Shown: positions 1-7,404 of the stretch, piece after piece | How the letters are laid out: every line of letters begins with the position of its first letter | How positions within the stretch are numbered: position 1 is the first letter of the stretch | NCBI RefSeq assembly: GCF_000720175.1 | Contig: NZ_JOIX01000126.1 | Location: 1-14,202, forward strand | Direction of reading: 5' to 3' | DNA length: 14,202 nt | DNA from: Streptomyces sp. NRRL S-337 | GTDB taxonomy: Bacteria; Actinomycetota; Actinomycetes; Streptomycetales; Streptomycetaceae | Translations under genes and position numbers: made by a program | Notes under the pieces: generated by a model | Seen by the model: only the letters and a program-made list of their open reading frames with translations | Databases searched by the model: none | What the model was told of the DNA's origin: nothing

Positions 1-546
1 GTGCAGGCGGGGGCGCGGACCAAGGCGTCGCGGGTGCTGCACGGCGTGTGGCTGCTGGTGTTCGCGGCGGCGTTCCCGGCCGCGCTGGGCATCGTCCCGG
101 TGGCGGCACTGGCGGGTGTGCTGATCCACGCGGGCTGGAAGCTGCTGCCGTGGAAGTCGTGGCGGCCGCTGTGGCGCCAGCACCGCGGGGAGGCCGTGGT
201 GCTGCTGGTCACCGCGCTGGCCATCGTCACGGTCAACATGTTCGAGGGGGTGCTGATCGGTCTGCTGCTGGCGATCGCGAAGACGGCCTGGGAGACCTCG
301 CACGTCCACCTGGACGTGCACACCCCGGACGACGCCGGGCAGCCGGTGCTGGTACGGGCCGTCGGCAACGCCACGTTCCTGCGGCTGCCCAAGATCCTGG
401 ACCAGCTCGAAGCGCTGCCCGCCCACCGGGACGTCGAGCTGGACCTGAGCGGACTGCGCCATCTCGACCACGCCTGTGAGGCGGCGCTGACCAACTGGGC
501 CGAGCAGCACCGCCGGAGTCTGCGGGCGGTGGAGCTGGTGTCCTGA
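1..546 (+). CDS. SulP-family anion transporter, C-terminal part with STAS domain (5' truncated by window edge)
   Basis: The frame is open from base 1 to a TGA at 544-546 and gives 181 residues. The first visible codons (VQAGARTKASRVLHG) match the interior of SulP transporters, not an N-terminus, and no ribosome binding site can be seen, so the gene starts outside the window. Two hydrophobic blocks follow, about residues 14-48 and 65-95, which are the last membrane helices. A soluble STAS-like domain occupies about residues 100-181 (VELDLSGLRHLDHACEAAL). SulP proteins sit in the inner membrane and move sulfate, bicarbonate or related oxyanions; the STAS domain is regulatory. Full-length members have about 480-560 residues, or more when fused to carbonic anhydrase, so roughly two thirds is missing. 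The substrate cannot be read from this fragment. The nearby molybdate genes make an oxyanion role attractive, but a terminator and another gene separate them. Confidence 0.88.
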   Translation: MQAGARTKASRVLHGVWLLVFAAAFPAALGIVPVAALAGVLIHAGWKLLPWKSWRPLWRQHRGEAVVLLVTALAIVTVNMFEGVLIGLLLAIAKTAWETSHVHLDVHTPDDAGQPVLVRAVGNATFLRLPKILDQLEALPAHRDVELDLSGLRHLDHACEAALTNWAEQHRRSLRAVELVS

Positions 547-563
547 CGCCCCGCTGCCCGACG

Positions 564-607
564 GGGGCCCGGCCTCGCGCACCGCACGGTGTGCGAGGCC
601 GGGCCCC
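564..607 (+). terminator. Strong intrinsic terminator after the SulP gene
   Basis: Two 20-base arms (564-583 and 588-607) pair at 19 of 20 positions around a 4-base loop (GCAC). The arms begin GGGGCCCGGCCTCGC. The hairpin starts 17 bases after the SulP stop codon. No T-tract follows, which is normal for Streptomyces terminators. Because it is symmetrical it could act in either direction. Confidence 0.85.
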
Positions 608-764
608 GGTCGTCAGGTCCCCGCGGCGGTCCCGCGGCGGGACACGACGGGGCGGCCGGGATGATTGCGTCCGCCGCGGTTGTTGAGCGAAGGTCAGGGC
701 GGCCGGGGCCCAGGTGCGCCGCGGCCGGTGCCATGACCGCCGTACAGGGAGAGAGGACGGGCGG

Positions 765-1214
765 ATGCCTCTTCAGGGTGAGTACGAACCGAGCCCGACG
801 CCGTGGGTGCGGGAGCAGGTCGAGGAGTACGAGAGCTCCGGCGGGACGCGGGGCACGACGATCCGTGGGCTGCCGGTCGTGGTCCTGACCACCCGGGGCG
901 CCCGGAGCGGCAGGATCCGCAAGTCCCCGGTGATGCGGGTGGAGCACGAGGGGACGTACGCCGTGGTGGCGTCCCTGGGCGGCGCGCCCAAGAACCCCCT
1001 CTGGTACCACAACGTGGTCGCCGATCCCCGGGTGGAGCTCCAGGACGGCCCGGTCCGCCGGGACATGACGGCCCGTGAGGTCACCGGCGAGGAGAAGGCC
1101 GTGTGGTGGGGACGGGCGGTCGAGGCATTCCCCGATTACGACGCCTACCAGAAGAAGACGACCCGCGAGATCCCGGTGTTCGTGCTGGAGCCGGCGGCCA
1201 CGGAACACCACTGA
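765..1214 (+). CDS. Nitroreductase-family deazaflavin (F420)-dependent reductase, Ddn-like
   Basis: This 149-residue protein belongs to the small split-beta-barrel family typified by mycobacterial Ddn, which usually binds reduced cofactor F420 and reduces quinones or other small molecules. Visible family marks are the N-terminal [17 protein letters not shown] (residues 11-27), [22 protein letters not shown] (about 42-63) and the signature block around [20 protein letters not shown] (74-93). Length fits the family (about 130-150). The ATG at 765 was chosen because GAGAGGA (751-757) lies 7 bases upstream; the frame is also open further upstream, but the added residues do not look coding. It stands alone between the SulP terminator and the convergent modBC gene, whose stop is only 23 bases away. 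The physiological substrate is unknown. Confidence 0.86.
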   Translation: MPLQGEYEPSPTPWVREQVEEYESSGGTRGTTIRGLPVVVLTTRGARSGRIRKSPVMRVEHEGTYAVVASLGGAPKNPLWYHNVVADPRVELQDGPVRRDMTAREVTGEEKAVWWGRAVEAFPDYDAYQKKTTREIPVFVLEPAATEHH

Positions 1215-1237
1215 GGCCGCGGGATTTCCGTCGTCCG

Positions 1238-3226
1238 CTAGAGCGTCACGAGCGAGACCTCGGTGGCCTTGATGCCGGTCCACACCGGCACCCCGTCGGC
1301 CAGGCCGAGTTCGAGGGCGGCGGCCGGGGTGATCTCGGCGACGAGGTCGGGGGCGTGCGGCGAGGTGATCAGGATCCGCAGCCGGCTGCCCGCCGAGGTG
1401 ATCTCCCGTACGGTGCCGGGCCAGACGTTGCGCGGGCTGCCGGCGGGCTTGTCGAGGTGGACGGAGACCGCCTCGGGGGCGATCACCGCCAGCGCCCGGG
1501 CGCCCTCGGGGAGGCGGTCGGCGACGACGAGGTGCCCGCCGCCGGCGAGCGCGAGGCCGTCGCCGGTGGCGGTGCCGGGCCAGGCGTTGCGGCCCAGCAT
1601 CCGGGCGACCCAGGGCGAGCGGGGATGCCGGGTGACCTCGGCGGGCGGGGCGTCCTGGAGGGCGCGCCCGTCGTCGAGGACGAGGACCCGGTCGGCGAGC
1701 GAGACCGCCTCGACGGGGTCGTGGGTGACGATCAGGCAGACCCCGTCGAAGCCGGCGAGATGGCCGCGCAGCGCGTGCCGGACGTGGGCGCGGGTGGTCT
1801 GGTCGAGGGCCGCCAGCGGTTCGTCGAGCAGCAGCAGGCGGGGGCGGGCGGCCAGTGCCCTGGCCAGCGCGACGCGCTGGGCCTGGCCGCCGGAGAGCTG
1901 GGCGGGCCGGCGGTGGGCGAGGTGCCCGACGCCGAGCCGGTCGAGCCACTCCTGGGCGGCGCGGCGGGCCCCGGCGCGCGGGACGCCGTGCGCCCGCAGT
2001 CCGTAGGCGGTGTTGCTCAGGGCGTTCAGGTGCGGGAAGAGCGCGCCGTCCTGGGGGACCCAGGCGACGCCGCGGCGGTGCGGGGGCAGGGCGGTGACGT
2101 CGGTGCCGCCGAGGCGCAGGGTGGCGTGGGCGCGCGGGGTGAGGCCGAGCAGGGCGCGCAGCAGGGTGGTCTTGCCGGCGCCGTTGGGGCCGACGACCGC
2201 GATGGTGGTGCCGGGCCCGGCGTCCAGGGTCAGTTCGGTGCAGCCGGTGACCTCGGCGTGCAGCGGCCAGCGGTCCCCCTGCGGTGCGGCGGCGGGTTCC
2301 TGACGGGCCGTCACATCGTGTCGGCCGTCACTGTCGGTCCCGGACGGCTCGGGCTCGTCCGCGGCCGGCGCGGTGCGCGGGGCGCGGCCGGCGGGCAGCG
2401 CGCCGGTCCAGCGGCCGCGCAGGCAGATCAGCACGGCCATGGCGATGACGAGGAGCAGCAGGGAGACCGAGGTGGCGGCTTCCGGGGAGTCCTGGAGCAG
2501 CAGGTAGACCTGGAGCGGGAGGGTCTGGGTGGTGCCGGGCAGATTGCCGGCGAAGGTGATCGTGGCGCCGAATTCACCGAGCGCGCGGGCCCAGGTGAGC
2601 GCGGCGCCGGCGGCCAGGCCGGGGGCGACCATGGGGAGGGTGACCGTGGCGAAGACCCGGACCGGGGACGCGCCGAGGGAGGCCGCGGTCTCCTCGTAAC
2701 TGGGGCGCAGGCCGGCGAGCGTGCCCTCCAGGCTGATGACGAGGAACGGCATGGCGACGAAGGTGGCGGCGACCACCGCGCCCGAGGTGTGGAACGGCAG
2801 GACGATGCCGAAGGTGTCCTCCAGCCAGGGGCCGAGCAGTCCGCGGCGGCCGAAGCCGAGCAGCAGGGCGACACCGCCGACGGTCGGCGGCAGCACCATC
2901 GGCAGCAGCACCAGCGAGCGGACCACTGCCTTGCCGGGGAAGGTGACCCGGGCCAGCAGCCAGGCCAGCGGTACACCGAGCAGCAGTGACAGGCCCAGCG
3001 CCCAGAAGGAGACCAGCAGCGAGAGGCCGAGCGCCTCGGTGACACCGGGGCTGGTCAGATGCGTGCCGAGGTCGCTCCAGGTGGTGCGGGCGAGGATGCC
3101 GAGCAGCGGCATCAGCAGGAACGCGACGGCGACCAGCGCGGGCACCGCGAGCGCGGCGGGGGTACGGGCGCCGGGCGTGCGGCGCCGGGCGGCCGCGGGC
3201 CGGGCCGGGGTGCGGGAGCGTCTCAT
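1238..3226 (-). CDS. modBC: Molybdate ABC transporter, fused permease-ATPase (ModB-ModC) with C-terminal TOBE domain
   Basis: One 662-residue chain holds both the membrane and ATPase parts of a molybdate importer. Residues 25-270 are the ModB-like permease with about five to six helices and the coupling-loop EAA motif (EETAASLGASP, 178-188). A Pro/Ala/acidic linker covers about 271-320. The ATPase then shows Walker A GPNGAGKTT (346-354), Q-loop Gln392, signature LSGGQ (444-448), Walker B LLLLDEP (464-470) and switch His502 (THDPVEA). A molybdate-binding TOBE/Mop-type domain ends the protein (about 598-662). The ATG at 3226 has AGGA 6 bases upstream and begins an Arg-rich N-terminus; a longer frame into modA exists but is Pro/Gly-rich non-coding. 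It lies 128 bases behind modA. ModB and ModC are separate in most bacteria; the fused form occurs in actinomycetes. A wall-crossing role in uptake of molybdate, possibly tungstate, is well supported. Confidence 0.95.
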   Translation of the reverse strand: MRRSRTPARPAAARRRTPGARTPAALAVPALVAVAFLLMPLLGILARTTWSDLGTHLTSPGVTEALGLSLLVSFWALGLSLLLGVPLAWLLARVTFPGKAVVRSLVLLPMVLPPTVGGVALLLGFGRRGLLGPWLEDTFGIVLPFHTSGAVVAATFVAMPFLVISLEGTLAGLRPSYEETAASLGASPVRVFATVTLPMVAPGLAAGAALTWARALGEFGATITFAGNLPGTTQTLPLQVYLLLQDSPEAATSVSLLLLVIAMAVLICLRGRWTGALPAGRAPRTAPAADEPEPSGTDSDGRHDVTARQEPAAAPQGDRWPLHAEVTGCTELTLDAGPGTTIAVVGPNGAGKTTLLRALLGLTPRAHATLRLGGTDVTALPPHRRGVAWVPQDGALFPHLNALSNTAYGLRAHGVPRAGARRAAQEWLDRLGVGHLAHRRPAQLSGGQAQRVALARALAARPRLLLLDEPLAALDQTTRAHVRHALRGHLAGFDGVCLIVTHDPVEAVSLADRVLVLDDGRALQDAPPAEVTRHPRSPWVARMLGRNAWPGTATGDGLALAGGGHLVVADRLPEGARALAVIAPEAVSVHLDKPAGSPRNVWPGTVREITSAGSRLRILITSPHAPDLVAEITPAAALELGLADGVPVWTGIKATEVSLVTL

Positions 3227-3295
3227 CGTCGGTCCTGGGGTCGGGGGCGGGTCGGGCCGGCCGGTGCCGGCGGGCCGGGGCAGGCCGCCCCGGTG

Positions 3296-3344
3296 GCGCG
3301 CACGGGGCTGTCCGCTCCCCCGAGCCGGGCAGTCCCGTGCGCGC
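3296..3344 (-). terminator. Hairpin between modA and modBC (attenuator or mRNA-processing stem)
   Basis: Arms 3296-3310 and 3330-3344 (GCGCGCACGGGGCTG and CAGTCCCGTGCGCGC) pair at 14 of 15 positions around a 19-base loop. In the transcript it lies 10 bases after the modA stop and about 70 bases before the modBC start. Such stems often protect the mRNA of the binding protein or end part of the transcripts, giving more ModA than ModBC. Function is inferred. Confidence 0.6.
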
Positions 3345-3354
3345 TTCAGCCCCG

Positions 3355-4155
3355 TTACGGCTTCTGGAAGCCCGCGTCCTGCAGGATCTTCTGTGCCTCG
3401 GGGGTGCTCAGCCACTTCACGAAGGCGGCCGCGGCGGCGGCGTGCTTCGAGGTCTTCAGGGTCGCGGCCGGGTAGGCGGCGACGGCGTTCTGCTTGTCGG
3501 GGATGTCGATCGCGTCGACCTTCTTCGGCGCGGTGGCGGCGTCCGTCTTGTACACCAGGCCGGCGTCCGCCTCGCCCAGTTCGACCTTGCTGAGGACGGC
3601 GCGGACGTTGGGCTCCTGCGAGACCGGCGCGACCTTGAGCTTCTGGGCGTCCAGGACCTGCTTGCCGTAGCGGCCGACCGGCACCTCGGGGGCGGCGAGC
3701 ACGACCTTCAGCTTGCTGTCGGTGAGGTCCTTGAGGGTGTGGACCTTCTTCGGGTTGCCCTCGCCGGTGACGATGACCAGGCGGTTGTGGGCGATGACGG
3801 TCGGGGTACCGGCGTCCGCCTTCAGCCCGTCCATGGTCCTTGAGTCGGCGGTGACCAGCGCGTCGGCGGGGGCGCCCTGCTTGACCTGCGCGGCGAGTTC
3901 CTGGGAGCCGGCGAAGGAAAAGGTCACCTTCGTGCCCGGGTGGTCCTTCTCGTACGCCGCGCCGGCCTTCTTGAAGACGTCGGTGAGCGAGGAGGCGGCG
4001 AGCACGGTCAGCGGCGCGGTGGAGGTCTTCCCGCCGGACTTCTCGGCGCTCTTGCCGGTCTTGGCGTCGTCCTTGCCGCAGGCGGCGAGCGGGACGAGGA
4101 GGGCGGCGGTCACGACCGCGGCGGTGGCGCGGCGTCCGGTGAGGAACGGGGGCAT
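3355..4155 (-). CDS. modA: Molybdate ABC transporter substrate-binding lipoprotein ModA
   Basis: The 266-residue protein starts with a lipoprotein signal: Arg8-Arg9, a hydrophobic stretch, then the lipobox LAAC with Cys26 as the lipidated residue. A Lys/Ser/Gly-rich tether follows (27-46). The mature part carries ModA-family blocks: [21 protein letters not shown] near the start, [24 protein letters not shown], and [15 protein letters not shown]. Ser/Ala residues in the ASSL and SFAGS segments correspond to the oxyanion-binding loops of the family. It would be anchored outside the membrane and hand molybdate to ModBC. AAGGAG lies 8 bases upstream of the ATG at 4155. The stop is TAA, unlike the other genes here. 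Order HTH-Mop, modA, modBC on one strand suggests a molybdate-responsive operon, although a possible terminator follows the HTH-Mop gene and modA may have its own promoter. Confidence 0.95.
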   Translation of the reverse strand: MPPFLTGRRATAAVVTAALLVPLAACGKDDAKTGKSAEKSGGKTSTAPLTVLAASSLTDVFKKAGAAYEKDHPGTKVTFSFAGSQELAAQVKQGAPADALVTADSRTMDGLKADAGTPTVIAHNRLVIVTGEGNPKKVHTLKDLTDSKLKVVLAAPEVPVGRYGKQVLDAQKLKVAPVSQEPNVRAVLSKVELGEADAGLVYKTDAATAPKKVDAIDIPDKQNAVAAYPAATLKTSKHAAAAAAFVKWLSTPEAQKILQDAGFQKP

Positions 4156-4224
4156 GGGCGGGACTCCTTGTGACGCGGGACGAGGGGGTCGTCCGAGCGG
4201 ATGGGAAAGCCGCGCCGGTTGGGG

Positions 4225-4262
4225 CCTCCCCTGCTCGAGGACGTTCGAGAGCTGGGGGAAGG
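4225..4262. repeat. Imperfect palindromic extragenic repeat in the modA leader
   Basis: The stretch runs from CCTCCCCTGCTCGA to TCGAGAGCTGGGGGAAGG around a short GGACGT centre, giving an imperfect hairpin. From memory, very similar elements (CCCCCAGCTCTCGA ... TCGAGCAGGGGAGG) occur many times between genes in Streptomyces chromosomes. It sits 70-107 bases upstream of modA, in its likely leader or promoter area. It may be a neutral repeat, an mRNA stem or a terminator. Confidence 0.6.
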
Positions 4263-4369
4263 GCGACGCCGCTGGGGTGAGCAGCCGGCCGGTGGGGACG
4301 GGGGCGCGGTCCGGCTGTGGTGCTGCCGCGGTGGACGGTGGGGAGCCGGCCCGGTGGTGCGGGCGGACG

Positions 4370-4396
4370 CCACCGCGGGGGTTCGGGGAGCGGTGG
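4370..4396 (-). terminator. Possible terminator after the first HTH-Mop gene
   Basis: CCACCGC (4370-4376) and GCGGTGG (4390-4396) pair perfectly over 7 bases with a 13-base loop. The stem begins 8 bases after the HTH-Mop stop codon on the minus strand. If it ends transcription, modA needs its own promoter between 4156 and 4369. The stem is short, so this is tentative. Confidence 0.4.
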
Positions 4397-4404
4397 GATG
4401 GCCT

Positions 4405-4800
4405 TCAGGAGCGGTCGATGTGCACGCTGGTGGATTTCACGCGGGCGGTGGCCCGCATGCCGACCTCCAGTCCCAGTTCCTCCACCGCTTCCCGGGTCAG
4501 CAGGGAGACCAGCCGGTGCGGACCGGCCTGGATCTCGACCTGGGCGGCGACATCGCCGAGTTTCACGGCGGTGACGATGCCCGGGAAGGCGTTGCGGGCG
4601 GAGGTGTACGAGGCGTCGTCCTCACCGGCGCCGGTCTGCGCCACCTCGATGGAGAAGGCGGCCAGATCCCGGCCGTCGATGAGGCGGCGGCCGCTGTCGT
4701 CGCGATGGGTCGCGACCTTGCCGGCGTCCGCCCACCGGCGGGCGGTGTCCGGGCTGACGCCCAGCAGCCGCGCCGCCTGGCCGATCGTGTAGGACTGCAT
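4405..4800 (-). CDS. HTH-Mop protein: MerR/excisionase-like DNA-binding domain plus molybdate-binding Mop (TOBE) domain
   Basis: The 131-residue protein has two parts. Residues 1-50 (MQSYTIGQAARLLGVSPDTARRWADAGKV, ending IDGRDLAAFS) form a helix-turn-helix of the MerR/excisionase type. Residues about 66-129 form one Mop domain (SARNAFPGIVTAVKLGDVAAQVEIQ, then VSLLTREAVEELGLEVG and ARVKSTSVHI), the fold that binds molybdate or tungstate in molbindins, usually as oligomers. The likely role is a molybdate sensor controlling modA-modBC, which lie downstream on the same strand, and perhaps the divergent di-Mop gene. The ATG at 4800 starts exactly at the domain. There is no Shine-Dalgarno; instead a TATCTT box sits 7 bases upstream, so the mRNA is probably leaderless. 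A close paralogue lies at 7382-7789. Binding of DNA and metal is inferred from family, not shown. Confidence 0.88.
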   Translation of the reverse strand: MQSYTIGQAARLLGVSPDTARRWADAGKVATHRDDSGRRLIDGRDLAAFSIEVAQTGAGEDDASYTSARNAFPGIVTAVKLGDVAAQVEIQAGPHRLVSLLTREAVEELGLEVGMRATARVKSTSVHIDRS

Positions 4801-4807
4801 GTGCGAC

Positions 4808-4837
4808 AAGATAGGCAGCCGAGCCTGGCAGGTGCAA
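4808..4837 (-). promoter_or_regulatory. Predicted housekeeping promoter of the HTH-Mop gene giving a leaderless mRNA
   Basis: On the minus strand, TTGCAC (4832-4837) is followed after 18 bases by TATCTT (4808-4813). Only 7 bases separate that -10 box from the ATG at 4800, so transcription should start at or next to the A of the start codon. This matches the absence of a ribosome binding site. An HTH-Mop protein could repress here, but I see no convincing dyad over the boxes. Confidence 0.6.
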
Positions 4838-4936
4838 TCCGCAGGGAAGATCTCCGTAGCAAATGCCATCCGGCTTGGAGGAAGGGACGAAGTTCCTCGC
4901 GATGCGCGGCCGGGCGGCAGCGCGCAGGGTGTGGGC

Positions 4937-5356
4937 ATGAGTCTGAGCATCCGTAACCAGTTGTCCGGGACCGTCCGCTCCGTCTCTCCCGGCGAGGTCA
5001 TGGCCCTGGTCAGGGTCCGGCTGGACGGCGGGCAGGAGATCACCGCCGCGGTCACCCGCGAGGCGGTCGGGCAGCTGGACCTGGCGGAGGGCACGGCGGT
5101 GCGTGCGCTGATCAAGTCCACCGAGGTCGCCCTGGCCACCGGCGGGGTCGAGGGGCTGAGCATCCGCAACCGGCTGCCCGGTACGGTCACCGACGTCGCG
5201 GCCGGCGGCGCGATGGCCGGGGTGAAGGTCGCCGTCGCGGGCGGCGAACTGACCGCGGCGATCACCAGGGACGCGGCCGAGGACCTGAGCCTGGCGGCCG
5301 GCTCCGAGGTGACCGCGCTGATCAAGTCCACCGAGATCGCGCTCGCCGCGGTCTGA
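4937..5356 (+). CDS. Di-Mop molbindin (two tandem TOBE/Mop domains), ModG-like
   Basis: The 139-residue protein is two copies of a Mop domain: residues 2-67 (SLSIRNQLSGTV ... VRALIKSTEVALA) and 73-137 (LSIRNRLPGTV ... VTALIKSTEIALA), offset by about 70 residues. It has no other domain, no signal peptide and no membrane segment. This is the layout of ModG-type molbindins, cytoplasmic proteins that bind several molybdate ions at subunit interfaces and serve in storage or homeostasis. The ATG at 4937 begins exactly at the first domain and has AGGG 7 bases upstream; an in-frame extension to 4799 looks non-coding. It is divergent from the HTH-Mop gene, with 136 bases between the two starts, so joint control is likely. 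The DNA of the two halves shares a 21-base identical stretch (5105-5125 and 5315-5335), showing internal duplication. Confidence 0.9.
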   Translation: MSLSIRNQLSGTVRSVSPGEVMALVRVRLDGGQEITAAVTREAVGQLDLAEGTAVRALIKSTEVALATGGVEGLSIRNRLPGTVTDVAAGGAMAGVKVAVAGGELTAAITRDAAEDLSLAAGSEVTALIKSTEIALAAV

Positions 5357-5363
5357 CCGCACC

Positions 5364-5449
5364 GGCCGAGGCGTCACAGCGACAACTCGGCCGCGCGGCC
5401 ACGTGGCTCCGGCCGGTGATCGCGCTGATGTGACGTGCACGCCTCGGCC
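5364..5449 (+). terminator. Nested palindromes downstream of the di-Mop gene, probable terminator
   Basis: An outer 11-base perfect inverted repeat, GGCCGAGGCGT (5364-5374) and ACGCCTCGGCC (5439-5449), encloses two smaller perfect palindromes, GGCCGCGCGGCC (5389-5400) and GCCACGTGGC (5398-5407). It begins 8 bases after the di-Mop stop. The branched fold is a likely transcription end. No T-tract is present. Confidence 0.55.
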
Positions 5450-5802
5450 TTCGTGACGACGTGCCGGCACACGAGGGCATCAACTCCCTGCGCTTCCGGC
5501 GGGGGTTGCCGGACCTGGTGCAGCACCACCGGCGGACGAGAACGCTGTTGTCCGGCTCGTACGTCGCCGGACCGGTCGGCGTGCCCCGCTGTTGGTCGTC
5601 AGGCAGTACACCGAAGAGCGGAACCGCCCGGGACCACTGGTGTGCAACACGGAGAACCACCCTCACCGCGAGCCCGTACCGGATGATCACCCAAGAGGGC
5701 TTTTGGCTGGATGATCTTGCATTTACGATGCGGGTACCCACATTCACCTCGTGAATGTGAGATGCCGGGTCCGCCGCCGGCAGCCACTCGAGGAGCCAGC
5801 AC
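5450..5802. other. Non-coding stretch upstream of the PucR gene
   Basis: I see no supportable gene here. A plus-strand frame (5461-5754) has high G/C third positions only in its first 26 or so codons (5461-5538) and then loses codon bias, so a decayed remnant is possible but unproven. From about 5680 the sequence is distinctly richer in A/T, as expected for a promoter region, and holds the dyads listed separately. GGATGATC occurs twice (5681-5688, 5709-5716). A TTGGCT (5703-5708) and TACGAT (5724-5729) pair is only 15 bases apart and is a weak promoter candidate. Confidence 0.6.
5739..5759. promoter_or_regulatory. Perfect dyad, candidate operator upstream of the PucR gene
   Basis: CACATTCAC (5739-5747) and GTGAATGTG (5751-5759) are exact reverse complements separated by CTC, a 21-base dyad ending 43 bases before the PucR start codon. 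It lies in the only A/T-rich patch nearby and just downstream of the weak -10 candidate TACGAT. This is a good place for repression or autoregulation by a dimeric regulator, possibly PucR itself. No other copy was seen in the window. Confidence 0.6.
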
Positions 5803-7335
5803 ATGCACGTCCACGATCTCCTGCAGGTCGACTCGCTCGACCTGACCCTGCTGTGGGGCGAGGGCCCCCTGCTCGACCGGGAAGTCCGCGGGGTCACCGC
5901 CACCGACATGGAGGACCCGGCGCGGTTCCTGCGGCCGGGCGACCTGGTGCTCAGCGGACTGGTGTGGTGGACGCCCGGTGACGACCGCGCCAAGGCCGAC
6001 CGGTTCGTCTCCGCGCTGGAGGCCGCCGGGGCGACCGCGCTGCTGGCGGGCGAGGAGACCCACGGCAAGGTCCCCGATGTGCTCGTCGACTCCTGCCGCG
6101 AGCACGGCATCGTGCTGGTCGCGGTCCCCGCGCACACCACCTTCCGGGCCATCACCGAGGCGGTGTACCTGCGGCAGTGGGGAGAGCTGAGCCGGCGCCC
6201 CACGGACCACTGCGCACTGCCGGAGGACGTCCGCGACGAACCGGCCGCGCTGCCGGCCGCGGACGCCGACCCGGGCGTGCTGCTGGACCGGGCCTTCGCC
6301 CCCCTGGACGGGCCGCCCTGCTACCTGCTGTCCGCGACCGGCCGGGTGATCGCCCGGACCCCGGCCGCCCCGCGGCTGACGGCGCGGCAGGCCGTCACGG
6401 CCATCGAGGCGGCCGGGACGGGCCCGACGGTGCGGATCGACGGGGACGCCGGGCCGTACGACACCTGGTACCTGCACGTGGGCGGCCGGGCGGACGTCCC
6501 GCCGCGGCTGGTGCACGAGATCGCCGAGGTCGTGGCCGGGTACCGCCGGCGGGCCGCGCCGCGGCAGGCGGCCGGGCGGCGGGCCGCGGACGTGCTGGTC
6601 GCCCTGCTCGCGGCGGCCGATGCCGGGGCGGCGGACGGCGCGGCGCTGGAGGCGGCACTGCAGGCGTGCGGTCTGCCGGCCGGCGGTCCGTACCGGGTGG
6701 TGCTGGCCGCGCTGGGCGGGGAGGAGAGCGACCTGGTGGTGAGCGCGCTGGCGGAGGCGCTACGGCACTCCCCCGGCGAACGGTTCGCGGCCGGGCGACT
6801 GCCGGGCGGCGAGGCGGTCGCCGTGGTCCACGCGGCCCCGGACGCCGAGGACTCCACCCCGCTCGCCGAGGTCTGGCCGGCGCTCACCGCCTGCCGTCCG
6901 CAGGCGCCGCTGCACGCCGGGGTCAGCGCTTCCGTAGCGGCCCCCGGCGGCCTCAACTCCGCCTTCCAGCAGGCCCGTTACGCATTGGCATCGGCCCGTG
7001 CCGCGGCTCCGGACGGTGCCCGGGTGGCCGGTGTCGAGGACCTCGGCACGCTGGCCGAGCTGCTGGCCGGGGTCCCCGCGGAGGTCCGTGCGGCCTTCAG
7101 CAGCCAGGTGCTGGGCCCGCTGGGGCGGGCCGGCTCGACGTCCCACCGGATGCTGCTGGAGACGCTGGAGGTCTTCCTGGCCCAGCACGGCTCCTGGGCG
7201 CGGACGGCCGAGGCGCTGCACCTCCACGTGAACACGGTGCACTACCGCATCCAGCGCATCGAGATCCTCACCGGCCGCGACCTGTCCCGTCTGGACCACA
7301 AGCTCGACCTGCGCGCGGCCCTGCTGTGCCGCTGA
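5803..7335 (+). CDS. PucR-family transcriptional regulator
   Basis: The 510-residue protein has the PucR layout. Residues about 1-130 form the N-terminal PucR/PurC-like ligand domain (MHVHDLLQVDSLDLTLLWGE, then RFLRPGDLVLSGLVWW). The middle, about 300-420, fits the degenerate GGDEF-like domain of CdaR/PucR proteins. The C-terminus, about 454-507, is the PucR helix-turn-helix (FLAQHGSWARTAEALHLHVN, then TVHYRIQRIEILTG). GAGGAG (5790-5795) lies 7 bases before the ATG. Family members control purine and amino-acid catabolism, among others, usually in response to a small molecule. No target gene lies beside it: upstream is the di-Mop gene, and downstream is a convergent HTH-Mop gene. Xanthine dehydrogenase, a known target in purine users, needs molybdenum, which would suit this place, but that link is inference. 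The dyad at 5739-5759 may be its own operator. Confidence 0.92.
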   Translation: MHVHDLLQVDSLDLTLLWGEGPLLDREVRGVTATDMEDPARFLRPGDLVLSGLVWWTPGDDRAKADRFVSALEAAGATALLAGEETHGKVPDVLVDSCREHGIVLVAVPAHTTFRAITEAVYLRQWGELSRRPTDHCALPEDVRDEPAALPAADADPGVLLDRAFAPLDGPPCYLLSATGRVIARTPAAPRLTARQAVTAIEAAGTGPTVRIDGDAGPYDTWYLHVGGRADVPPRLVHEIAEVVAGYRRRAAPRQAAGRRAADVLVALLAAADAGAADGAALEAALQACGLPAGGPYRVVLAALGGEESDLVVSALAEALRHSPGERFAAGRLPGGEAVAVVHAAPDAEDSTPLAEVWPALTACRPQAPLHAGVSASVAAPGGLNSAFQQARYALASARAAAPDGARVAGVEDLGTLAELLAGVPAEVRAAFSSQVLGPLGRAGSTSHRMLLETLEVFLAQHGSWARTAEALHLHVNTVHYRIQRIEILTGRDLSRLDHKLDLRAALLCR

Positions 7336-7344
7336 GGGAGCCGC

Positions 7345-7404
7345 ACCGGCCGGGCCGCCGAGGGGACGCGCCACCCCCTGCTCAGTCCCGCCCGCCCGGC
7401 CGGT
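7345..7404. terminator. Shared bidirectional terminator between the PucR gene and the second HTH-Mop gene
   Basis: ACCGGCCGGGC (7345-7355) and GCCCGGCCGGT (7394-7404) are perfect 11-base complements. A smaller stem, AGGGG (7361-7365) with CCCCT (7375-7379), lies in the loop. The left arm starts 9 bases after the PucR stop, while the right arm overlaps the last codons of the convergent HTH-Mop gene. Confidence 0.55.

Noticed and set aside
1103..2989. Long plus-strand open frame (628 codons) opposite modBC
   Set aside because: It is the antisense shadow of a high-GC gene: Gly/Ala/Glu/Gln-rich, without domains, while the minus strand encodes a full ABC transporter.
3227..3415. 63-residue N-terminal extension of ModBC into modA
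   Set aside because: It crosses the intergenic hairpin and modA stop, is Pro/Gly/Arg-rich, and the ATG at 3226 has a proper ribosome binding site.
4902..4940. 12-codon upstream ORF whose stop overlaps the di-Mop start (ATGA)
   Set aside because: GGAGGAAGG lies 16 bases before its ATG, too far, and the peptide is Arg/Ala-rich; chance is likely.
5461..5754. 97-codon plus-strand frame before the PucR gene
   Set aside because: Only the first part has good codon bias, no domain is recognisable, and the frame ends inside the operator-like dyad. Possibly a decayed remnant, so not called as a gene.
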